A stretch of DNA of 12,510 nucleotides from an uncultured Caryophanales bacterium (GTDB taxonomy: Bacteria > Bacillota_I > Bacilli_A > RF39 > UBA660), in contig CAMYXG010000023.1 in assembly GCA_947303225.1 (NCBI GenBank), forward strand, positions 1-12,510. The letters run 5' to 3'. Position numbers and translations under genes: made by a program. Each line of letters begins with the position of its first letter. Position 1 is the stretch's first letter. Under the pieces are notes generated by a model. It was not told the origin of the DNA, did not search any database, and saw only the letters and a program-made list of their open reading frames with translations. Shown one piece after another: positions 6,426 to 12,510 of the stretch.

Positions 6426-8042
6426 ATGAGAAAAACTTTTATCTTTGGTCATAAAAAACCAGATTCTGATTCTGTTATGTCTGCAATTGGTTTATCTTAT
6501 TTAAAAAATAAATTAGGAGAAAAGACTGAACCTAGAGTTTTAGGTATTATTAATAAAGAATCTCAATATGCTTTAGATTATTTTGGATTAAAAGTTCCAA
6601 AGTATTTGAATGATGTCAAATTACAATTAAAAGATGTTGGCTATCATAAAGGCTTTTTTATACAAGATACGGATAGTATTTATCAAGGATATCAAGCTAT
6701 GCTTCGTGAGGAATTAACGGGAATTCCTGTTGTTAGTAAGAATAATCAATTTTATGGTCTTGTTACTTTGAAAAACTTGAGTCATATCATTATAAATGAA
6801 AATGTTGAAGACTTATATACTTCATATGATAATTTATTACAAGTTTTAAAAGGAGAAGAAATATCTAGATGTGATGAAGAAATTGTTGGAAAATTAATGG
6901 TTGCTGCTTATCGTAGTACTACTTTTATGTCTCATGTTGAGTTGAATTCTAATGATATTTTAATTGTAGGAGATCGTCATAGTGTTATTGAATATGCTGT
7001 TCAAGCTGGAGTAAAACTGATTTTACTAACAGGAGATTCTTATATAAAAGATGAACATGTAGAGCTTGCTAAAAAATGTCATGTTAATATTATTCGAACT
7101 CCATATGATACCTATCGAGTTTCTCGATTAGTTGCTCTTTCTAATTATATTAAAACGATGATTCGTATTACACAACCAATTACATTTCAAGAGACAGATT
7201 TTGTATCTGATGTCGTTGATTTAAATCATAAAATAAAACATACGAATTATCCTGTAGTTGATAAAAGAGGACATTGTTTGGGATTATTAAAAGTAACAGA
7301 TTTAGCTGAAAAAACTCCAAAGCAAGTTATTTTGGTTGATCATAATGAAAAATTACAGAGTGTTGAAGGAATTGAAGAAGCTGATATTTTAGAGATTATT
7401 GATCATCATAATTTAGGTAGTATTACAACAAATTATCCTATTAATTTTCGTAATATGTCAGTTGGATCTACTTGTACGATAGTAGCTACTTTATTTCATG
7501 AAAGAAAAATTGAAATTCCAAAAAAGATTGCAGGAGCATTATTATCTGGAATTTTATCAGATACTTTAATTTTAAAGAGTCCTACTGCTACAGATATTGA
7601 TCGAGAAATTGTAGAAGAGCTTTCATTAATAGCAGGAGTAGACTACAATGAGTATGGTATGAATTTATTTAAATCCGGAACTTCTTTAGAAGGAATGAGT
7701 CAAGAAGATGTTTTATATAATGATTATAAATTATTTACAATTAATGATAAGAATTTTGTAATTGGACAATTTTTTACCATGAATTTTCAAGAAATAGAAA
7801 AAGATCTTGATTCTTATATTGCAGTTTTGGATAGAGTAGCTGAAGTAAATCATTATGTACTTGTTGCTTTATATGTTACAGATATTATTCGTAATGGAAG
7901 TTATATTATTTATAATAGAAAAGGGGAAAATATTATTTATTTAGCTTATCAAAAAGATATTCATGAAGGATTCTTTATTGAGGGATGTGTTTCTCGTAAG
8001 AAGCATGTTGTTCCTCTTATTATGGAAGTTTTAGAGAATTAG
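6426..8042 (+). CDS. ppaC: Manganese-dependent inorganic pyrophosphatase with CBS-DRTGG regulatory insert (family II)
   Basis: This 538-aa cytosolic enzyme hydrolyses pyrophosphate to phosphate and so pulls biosynthetic reactions forward. The DHH catalytic core is split by a large insert. FGHKKPDSDS (7-16) supplies metal ligands H9, D13 and D15. After the insert come D305 (LVDHNE), H327-H328 (IIDHHN) and D379 (SDTLILKSPT). The DHHA2 domain ends with the substrate-binding SRKKHVVP (523-530), where the usual Q of SRKKQ is H. The insert (about 70-295) holds a CBS motif (about 75-120, GIPVVSKNNQFYGLVTL), a DRTGG-like domain (about 150-240, AYRSTTFMSHVELNSNDILI) and a second CBS motif (about 255-295, YPVVDKRGHCLGLLKV). 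In characterised relatives such inserts bind AMP, ADP or diadenosine polyphosphates; that regulation is family knowledge. The length is right for the CBS-DRTGG subclass. The gene leads an operon with two membrane-protein genes. Confidence 0.96.
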   Translation: MRKTFIFGHKKPDSDSVMSAIGLSYLKNKLGEKTEPRVLGIINKESQYALDYFGLKVPKYLNDVKLQLKDVGYHKGFFIQDTDSIYQGYQAMLREELTGIPVVSKNNQFYGLVTLKNLSHIIINENVEDLYTSYDNLLQVLKGEEISRCDEEIVGKLMVAAYRSTTFMSHVELNSNDILIVGDRHSVIEYAVQAGVKLILLTGDSYIKDEHVELAKKCHVNIIRTPYDTYRVSRLVALSNYIKTMIRITQPITFQETDFVSDVVDLNHKIKHTNYPVVDKRGHCLGLLKVTDLAEKTPKQVILVDHNEKLQSVEGIEEADILEIIDHHNLGSITTNYPINFRNMSVGSTCTIVATLFHERKIEIPKKIAGALLSGILSDTLILKSPTATDIDREIVEELSLIAGVDYNEYGMNLFKSGTSLEGMSQEDVLYNDYKLFTINDKNFVIGQFFTMNFQEIEKDLDSYIAVLDRVAEVNHYVLVALYVTDIIRNGSYIIYNRKGENIIYLAYQKDIHEGFFIEGCVSRKKHVVPLIMEVLEN

Positions 8043-8051
8043 GAGGATTAT

Positions 8052-8567
8052 ATGGTTGAGAAAATTGTTAGTGCTTTTATAGGATTATTTGCTGGATTAC
8101 AGTCAATTCCATTTGGAAAAGAACTTGTTGTTTTTCTAATTTCTCTTATGCCAATATTGGAGCTTAGAGGAGGTTTGCTTGCTGCATCATTATTAAATGT
8201 TGATCCTATTCGTAGTTATATAATTGCTGTGATTGGTAATTTTATTCCAGTTCCTTTTATTCTTTGGTTGATTAACTCTGTTTTAAATTTTATGAGAAAA
8301 AGTAAACATTTTTCTGGTATTGCAAAATGGTTAGATGAAAAGGTTGAAAAACATAAAGGTCAGATTGAAAAATTTGGTTTTTGGGGATTGGTTTTATTTG
8401 TTGGGCTTCCTGTTCCAGGAACAGGTGCTTGGACAGGATGTTTAATCGCAGCAGTTTTAGAAATGGATCGAAAGAAAGCATTACTTGCTGCTAGTGTTGG
8501 AATTATTATGTGTAGTATTATTATGATGTTATTGTCTTTTGGATTATTAAAATTTATTATAGGTTAG
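8052..8567 (+). CDS. COG2426 'small multi-drug export' family membrane protein
   Basis: The 171-aa polytopic protein has four or more hydrophobic segments (about 24-50, 52-80, 108-135, 142-169) and the two family signatures: PILELRGG (34-41) and GLPVPGTGAWTGCLIAA (118-134), resembling re-entrant loops of the DedA/VTT-like fold. A basic loop (82-105) separates the halves. The 'multi-drug export' label is historical and no substrate is firmly established. It starts 9 nt after the pyrophosphatase stop with an SD AGGAGG, and its stop TAG overlaps the SD of the ZIP gene, so all three are co-transcribed and the last two probably translationally coupled. Confidence 0.88.
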   Translation: MVEKIVSAFIGLFAGLQSIPFGKELVVFLISLMPILELRGGLLAASLLNVDPIRSYIIAVIGNFIPVPFILWLINSVLNFMRKSKHFSGIAKWLDEKVEKHKGQIEKFGFWGLVLFVGLPVPGTGAWTGCLIAAVLEMDRKKALLAASVGIIMCSIIMMLLSFGLLKFIIG

Positions 8568-8576
8568 GTGATATTA

Positions 8577-9335
8577 ATGACAAATTATCAAGTTGGTTTA
8601 CTTACAACATTTTTATTGGGTATTTTTATTGTAATTGGGGCAGGGATTTCATTACTTGTTTCTAAGAGAGATAAGATTGTTGACTTTTCTATTGGATTAG
8701 CATTTGGTGTTATTACTACTTTAATAATTACAGATTTATTACCTGAAGTATTTGAAAGTTTTGGATGGAAATATTGTTATGTGGGTATTATTGGAACGAT
8801 TATAGGATTTGTATTACTAAGATTACTTGATCATTTTGTTCCAGATCATCATGAACATCATAAAATGAATTCAAAGGAAGCAAAAGAGAATTTAACTCAT
8901 ATTGGAATGATTACAACTTTAGCTTTACTTATTCATAATATTATTGAAGGAATGGCCGTTTATTCTAGTGCATTAAGTAGTGGAAGTTTAGCTGTTACTT
9001 TGGCTATAGGAGTAGGATTTCATAATATTCCATTAGGTATGGTTATTGCGAGTAGTTTTTATCATAATGAAAAAGATAAAAAGAAAACTATACTTTCTAT
9101 TTCACTTGTTTCTTTATCTACTTTTATGGGAGGATTATTTATGTATCTCTTCCATTTAACAGAAATTAGTGAATTTATTTTAGGAATCTTTTTATCTTTA
9201 ACTCTTGGAATGTTATTTTTTATTGTGATAGATGAATTATTCCCAAGAATTAAAGATATGAAAGATAAAAAAATATCCTATGTTGGTATTACTATAGGAA
9301 TTATTATTTTAATCATAGCATTTTTTATAGGATAA
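8577..9335 (+). CDS. ZIP-family divalent metal transporter
   Basis: From ATG 8577 the protein is 252 aa. GTG 8568 is in frame but lies inside the SD AGGTGA (8566-8571). ZIP transporters import Zn, Fe or Mn into the cytosol. Eight hydrophobic segments are visible. The transmembrane-4 metal motif is HNIIEGMAV (120-128). The paired transmembrane-5 motif is HNIPLGMVI (149-157), in which the common Glu of HNIPEG is Leu. A His-rich loop, PDHHEHHK (89-96), sits between spans 3 and 4 where ZIP proteins often gather metal. A late DE pair (D219, E220) lies in IVIDELFP. The context with an Mn-dependent pyrophosphatase suggests Mn supply, but specificity cannot be read from sequence. It is the last gene of the operon; its stop is inside the terminator. 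Confidence 0.92.
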   Translation: MTNYQVGLLTTFLLGIFIVIGAGISLLVSKRDKIVDFSIGLAFGVITTLIITDLLPEVFESFGWKYCYVGIIGTIIGFVLLRLLDHFVPDHHEHHKMNSKEAKENLTHIGMITTLALLIHNIIEGMAVYSSALSSGSLAVTLAIGVGFHNIPLGMVIASSFYHNEKDKKKTILSISLVSLSTFMGGLFMYLFHLTEISEFILGIFLSLTLGMLFFIVIDELFPRIKDMKDKKISYVGITIGIIILIIAFFIG

Positions 9336-9351
9336 TTTTTATCCTATTTTT
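9327..9351 (+). terminator. Stop-containing terminator of the pyrophosphatase/ZIP operon
   Basis: ATAGGATAA (9327-9335) pairs perfectly with TTATCCTAT (9339-9347) around a 3-nt T loop, then a T run. The left arm ends exactly with the ZIP stop codon TAA. Confidence 0.88.
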
Positions 9352-9352
9352 C

Positions 9353-9381
9353 TTTTCTTTGAATATGTTTTATTATATAAT
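9353..9381 (+). promoter_or_regulatory. Probable promoter of the PF06541/phosphomannomutase operon
   Basis: A consensus -10, TATAAT (9376-9381), has only a weak T-rich -35 (TTTTCT, 9353-9358) at 17 nt. That -35 directly follows the ZIP terminator tail. Confidence 0.55.
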
Positions 9382-9402
9382 GTTATTAGGATGGGTTTGT
9401 AT

Positions 9403-10098
9403 ATGATTTATGAATTTGCATGTTTTATTGTTATGTTTTGCTTCTATTCTTTTATAGGATACTTAATGGAAGTTACTTTAGTTAGTTTGAAGGAAGATAA
9501 GTTGGTTCTTAGTAGAGGATATTTAATTGGACCTTATTTACCTATATTTGGTTTTGGGGCATTGTTTATGATTTATTCTTTGAGATTGTATCAGGATGAT
9601 TTGATTGTTTTATTTGTTATGGGATTAGTAAGTTGCTGTATTTTAGAATATTTTACTAGTTTATTGATGGAGAAAATATTTCATCTTCGATGGTGGGATT
9701 ATTCTGATAGAAAATTTCATATTAATGGAAGAGTTTGCTTAGAAAATGGTATTTATTTTGGAATAGGAGCTATTTTATTAATTCGATATATCCATCCTTG
9801 GTTAGTAAAAGGACTATTGTCTCTTTCTCCTGTTTTTGTTACTATACTTGGATGTGTGTTATTTATTATTTTAATGAGTGATTTTGTTCTATCTACTCAT
9901 TTGACTTTTCAATTGAAAAGTGATGTGTATCATTTTAAGATGAATGATTCTACAGAGTTATTGAAAAAGGAAATTAAGAAGAGAATACAAGGAAAATCTA
10001 TTTTAAGAAAGAGAATATTGACTGCTTATCCTAGATTAAAAGATATACATGATATGATTTCAGTGAAAGAATTATTTGATAAAAATAAAAAAAGATAA
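9403..10098 (+). CDS. PF06541-type integral membrane protein (putative ABC-transporter permease, CmpB-like)
   Basis: I start this at ATG 9403 (231 aa), since AGGATGG (9388-9394) is well spaced for it but overlaps ATG 9391. Signatures of the family are present in order: GYLMEV (19-24), RGYLIGPYLPIFGFGA (38-53), an acidic residue in LEYFTSLLMEK (81-91), WWDYSD (97-102) and NGRVCLENGIYFG (108-120). Hydrophobic spans are about 4-24, 48-63, 67-87, 114-132 and 142-162, followed by a basic cytoplasmic tail (about 170-231). The database name 'putative ABC transporter permease' rests on weak grounds: no ATPase gene is adjacent, so transport is unproven. It is co-transcribed with the phosphomannomutase 13 nt downstream, so a role in envelope or glycan metabolism is possible (inference). 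Confidence 0.85.
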   Translation: MIYEFACFIVMFCFYSFIGYLMEVTLVSLKEDKLVLSRGYLIGPYLPIFGFGALFMIYSLRLYQDDLIVLFVMGLVSCCILEYFTSLLMEKIFHLRWWDYSDRKFHINGRVCLENGIYFGIGAILLIRYIHPWLVKGLLSLSPVFVTILGCVLFIILMSDFVLSTHLTFQLKSDVYHFKMNDSTELLKKEIKKRIQGKSILRKRILTAYPRLKDIHDMISVKELFDKNKKR

Positions 10099-10111
10099 AG
10101 GGAGTGTAAAT

Positions 10112-11491
10112 ATGGAATATCATTATAAGAAAGATTTAGATCATAATATTTTTAGAGGTTATGATATTAGGGGAGTATATCCTACGAATTTGGATGAAGA
10201 TACTGCTTATACAGTAGGGCTTGGTTTTGGTACTCATATTAAAAAAATGGGAAAAAGAATTTGTGTTGTGGGACATGATAATCGTCTTTCATCACCTGAT
10301 TTGTATCGTGCTCTTGTATTAGGAATTAAGGAAACAGGAATTGATGTTATTACGTTAGGATTGTGTACTACACCAATGTATTACTATGCTTGTATTAAGT
10401 TGAATGTACCTAGTGGTGTAATGGTTACTGCTTCTCATAATCCAAAAGAAGATAATGGATTTAAATTTGCTTTTGATGAAAAAGGTAATTGCAAAGGACA
10501 AGAAATTCAGGATTTTTATCAAGAACTTGTAAAAGGTGAATTTGAAAAGGGAGATGCTAAAGTCTATTATTATGATATTGAGAGAGAATACTTGGATTTA
10601 TTTAAAGAGAGTTTGTCTTTTGGAAAAAGAAGATTAAAGGTAGTTTTGGATCCTGCTAATGGAGCTGCGGCTAGCTTTTGTAGAAAGGTGTATGAACAAT
10701 TTCCAATTGATTTGGTTATTATCAATGAAGAAAGTGATGGTTCATTCCCTAATCATCATCCAGATCCTTGTGTGGAAGCAAATCTAGAACAATTAAAGAA
10801 AAAGGTTATTGAAGAAAAAGCAGATGTTGGTATTTCTTTCGATGGAGATGGGGATCGTCTTGGAGTAGTTACTCATAAAGGACAATTTATTCCAACCGAT
10901 ATTTATATGATTATTATTATTCGTGATTTGATTGATAAAGTAGATAATAAGACATTCTTATATGATGTAAAGTGTTCAAAAACACTTAGTGATGAGATTG
11001 AGAGATTGGGTGCTAGAGGAATTTGTTATCGAACTGGAAATTCTTATACAAAAGCAAAAGTACGAGATGATGATATGCCTTTTGGAGGAGAATTATCTGG
11101 ACATGTTTACTTTAGAGATAAATGGCCTGGATTTGATAGTGGAATGTATGCAGGACTTCGATTATTAGAAATCATGTCCTATACCAATAAAGATATTAAT
11201 CAATTATTAAATGGTTTAAATGAATATTATTCTACAGAAGAAATTAAGTTTACTTCAACTGATGATAAGAAGTTTGGAGTAGTGGATAAAGTAAAAGAGT
11301 ATTGTGATCAAAAGAATTATTCTTATTTAGATATTGATGGAGTGAGAGTTAATTTTGATGATGGATGGGCATTAGTACGTTGCTCTAATACAGGTCCTAA
11401 TATTACAGCAAGATTTGAAGCAAAAACAGAAAAGAGATTACAAGAATTACAGGATGAATTTATTTCTAAAATTAATGAATTTAATAATTAA
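10112..11491 (+). CDS. Phosphomannomutase/phosphoglucomutase (alpha-D-phosphohexomutase, AlgC-like)
   Basis: This 459-aa cytosolic enzyme interconverts hexose 6- and 1-phosphates (Man-6-P/Man-1-P, Glc-6-P/Glc-1-P), feeding sugar-nucleotide and envelope polysaccharide synthesis. FRGYDIRG (14-21) marks the N-terminus. TASHNP (106-111) contains phosphoserine S108, and DGDGDR (244-249) is the Mg loop. GELSGH (326-331), followed by VYFRDKWPGFDSG, is the sugar-specificity loop, close to AlgC-type GEMSGH. RCSNTGP (423-429) is the phosphate-binding loop, with G where many relatives have E or T. Length and four-domain order are complete. I chose ATG 10112, preceded by AAAGGGAG, over ATG 10076, which overlaps the upstream gene and gives a Lys-rich extension. 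Preference for mannose, glucose or both is not settled by sequence; a phosphoglucosamine mutase is less likely given GELSGH rather than GEQSGH. Confidence 0.94.
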   Translation: MEYHYKKDLDHNIFRGYDIRGVYPTNLDEDTAYTVGLGFGTHIKKMGKRICVVGHDNRLSSPDLYRALVLGIKETGIDVITLGLCTTPMYYYACIKLNVPSGVMVTASHNPKEDNGFKFAFDEKGNCKGQEIQDFYQELVKGEFEKGDAKVYYYDIEREYLDLFKESLSFGKRRLKVVLDPANGAAASFCRKVYEQFPIDLVIINEESDGSFPNHHPDPCVEANLEQLKKKVIEEKADVGISFDGDGDRLGVVTHKGQFIPTDIYMIIIIRDLIDKVDNKTFLYDVKCSKTLSDEIERLGARGICYRTGNSYTKAKVRDDDMPFGGELSGHVYFRDKWPGFDSGMYAGLRLLEIMSYTNKDINQLLNGLNEYYSTEEIKFTSTDDKKFGVVDKVKEYCDQKNYSYLDIDGVRVNFDDGWALVRCSNTGPNITARFEAKTEKRLQELQDEFISKINEFNN

Positions 11492-11516
11492 GCAATGATT
11501 TAAAATCATTGCTTTT
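11490..11516 (+). terminator. Stop-overlapping terminator of the phosphomannomutase operon
   Basis: AAGCAATGATT (11490-11500) pairs perfectly with AATCATTGCTT (11504-11514) around a 3-nt loop, ending in Ts (11513-11516). The left arm begins with the last two bases of the TAA stop. Confidence 0.9.
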
Positions 11517-11519
11517 ATA

Positions 11520-11548
11520 TTGAAAACAATTATTATTTATGGTATTCT
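11520..11548 (+). promoter_or_regulatory. Promoter of the right surface-protein gene
   Basis: TTGAAA (11520-11525) and TATTCT (11543-11548) are 17 nt apart, and the -10 is preceded by TGG (11540-11542), making it an extended -10. The start GTG 11569 lies about 20 nt downstream. Confidence 0.8.
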
Positions 11549-11568
11549 TTTAGTAGGATAGTGGTAAT

Positions 11569-12510
11569 GTGAGAAGACTAAAAAGAAGAAAAAATGTTTA
11601 TTATCGTCGGAAAAGATATTTAAAGTATTCTTTTCTCTTTTTGCTTTTATTTATAACAATGGGATATTCTGTTTTAAATACAGAATTAGGGATAAATGGA
11701 GATGTAGAATTAAAGGAGTATATTGCACCAACTCTTTATAATGTTTTAAAGCAAGCAGCAAAAGAAGGTACATATGCAAGAGAATATACAGGTGAACATC
11801 AGGATAGTATGGATCCAACCAAGTCAACAGAAAAGATTTATCATTGGTATGCACCAAATTCATCAGCAGGTAATACTTTGGCTAATGAAATTCTAGATAA
11901 AAACAATGTCATATTTGCAGGTCACTGTTGGCAGATGATTCGAACAACAGATACCGGTGGAGTAAAGATGATTTATAATGGTGAAGCCGAAAACAATCAA
12001 TGTTTATCTACACGAGGTACGCATGTGGGATATGCATCTAGAACAAACCAAAACTTAGCTTCTAATTATTGGTATGGAACAGATTATACTTATGATAAAA
12101 CAAATAATGTATTTAGTATTAGTGGTACTACAGAACAGGCTACATGGAGTGAAGCAAATGCTTCAGGATTAATAGGAAAATATACTTGTAAATTAACAAG
12201 TGAAGATGGAACATGCGCAACCTTATATTTAATAGAGTCATATTACAATACGACGAGTGCTTATGTAATACCATTAAACTCAAATTCCAATTATTCACAA
12301 TTTGGTACTTTAGAATTTAATGCAAGTTATAATTCACCATCTTATGTTGGATATATGTATAATACAGTTTATCCATATCAAAGTAAGTCCCCATCAACGG
12401 AAACAATATTATTAAGTTATTTACTTGGAACAAATTCAAATTATTGGTATGCTAATTCTGTAACATGGGGAAGCCCTACGGCTGATAGATATAACTTAGA
12501 TAATCCATCT
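11569..12510 (+). CDS. N-terminal part of a large anchored surface protein, same family as the left-edge gene (3' end outside window)
   Basis: The frame opens at GTG 11569. An in-frame stop lies at 11554-11556, AGGA (11555-11558) is a modest SD, and ATG 11567 is followed at once by a stop. It stays open for 314 codons to the window end. The very basic N-terminus (RRLKRRK...YYRRKRYLKY) precedes a hydrophobic segment (about 21-36) ending GYSVLNTELGINGD, a signal-anchor or signal peptide. The extracellular part has a GHCWQMIRTTDTGGVKMIYNG stretch (118-138) and Cys at 120, 145, 207 and 216 that could form disulfides outside the cell. It continues with YVIPLNSNSNYSQFGTLEF (232-250) and VGYMYN (260-265). 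The SNYWY stretch occurs twice (165-169, 290-294), suggesting repeats. The left-edge fragment begins with the part expected to follow VGYMY, so I infer the two are paralogues. If so, a C-terminal variable module lies beyond this window. Confidence 0.8.
   Translation, partial: MRRLKRRKNVYYRRKRYLKYSFLFLLLFITMGYSVLNTELGINGDVELKEYIAPTLYNVLKQAAKEGTYAREYTGEHQDSMDPTKSTEKIYHWYAPNSSAGNTLANEILDKNNVIFAGHCWQMIRTTDTGGVKMIYNGEAENNQCLSTRGTHVGYASRTNQNLASNYWYGTDYTYDKTNNVFSISGTTEQATWSEANASGLIGKYTCKLTSEDGTCATLYLIESYYNTTSAYVIPLNSNSNYSQFGTLEFNASYNSPSYVGYMYNTVYPYQSKSPSTETILLSYLLGTNSNYWYANSVTWGSPTADRYNLDNPS

Noticed and set aside
8290..8481. Minus-strand open frame inside the COG2426 gene
   Set aside because: Antisense of a conserved coding region; no SD or family motif.
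11651..11863. Minus-strand open frame inside the right surface gene
   Set aside because: Antisense of the open frame that starts at 11569 with promoter and signal segment; Leu/Tyr/His-rich shadow.
1..12510. UGA reassigned to tryptophan (mycoplasma-like code)
   Set aside because: Although no gene here ends in TGA, tryptophan is TGG in every gene read and no in-frame TGA occurs, so reassignment has no positive support.
1..12510. tRNA/rRNA genes, CRISPR arrays, insertion sequences, riboswitches
   Set aside because: No cloverleaf-like GC-rich segments, regular spaced repeats, transposase frames or long structured leaders were seen; intergenic gaps are short and filled by terminators and promoters.

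Overview
The window comes from a very AT-rich, low-GC bacterium of the Bacilli/Mycoplasmatota type, most likely an uncultured gut lineage such as RF39 (inference). The support is a DnaB/DnaD-type replication initiator, a VrrA/YqfQ-like protein, near-consensus Gram-positive promoters and Shine-Dalgarno (SD) sites, and surface proteins with an NPKTG sortase-like motif. Tryptophan is written TGG throughout. The twelve complete gene ends or 3' ends use TAA (9) or TAG (3), never TGA, and no gene has an internal TGA, so nothing here indicates UGA recoding.

Layout. (1) Positions 3-1692 form an accessory surface region. It holds the C-terminal part of a secreted or anchored protein whose last ~45 codons have the hallmarks of a diversity-generating retroelement (DGR) variable region: a GC-rich, NNY-codon patch inside 'YWLASP...GVRPAVSL'. 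Next to it is a two-ectodomain membrane protein with an internal NPKTG motif. (2) Positions 1691-1960 hold the only minus-strand gene, a VrrA/YqfQ-like protein. (3) Positions 2015-4378 hold a two-gene operon for a type IV pilus/type II secretion platform protein and a prepilin peptidase. (4) Positions 4381-6384 hold the replication initiator gene dnaB and an HD-domain hydrolase, each apparently its own transcription unit. (5) Positions 6376-9351 hold an operon of CBS/DRTGG-regulated Mn-dependent inorganic pyrophosphatase, a COG2426 membrane protein and a ZIP metal transporter. (6) Positions 9353-11516 hold an operon of a PF06541-type membrane protein and an AlgC-like phosphomannomutase/phosphoglucomutase. 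(7) From 11520 to the window end there is a promoter and the N-terminal 314 codons of a second large surface protein, apparently of the same family as the truncated protein at the left edge.

The most notable features are the putative DGR variable region at the left end, with no template repeat or reverse transcriptase anywhere in the window, and a paralogous target-like gene opening at the right end. The transcription architecture of the core block is also strikingly compact. Five of five unit ends have an intrinsic terminator whose hairpin contains the stop codon, and the U-tract runs into, or within about 3 nt of, the -35 region of the next promoter. There is no gene-free stretch over 300 bases, and I saw no tRNA, rRNA, CRISPR array or insertion sequence.
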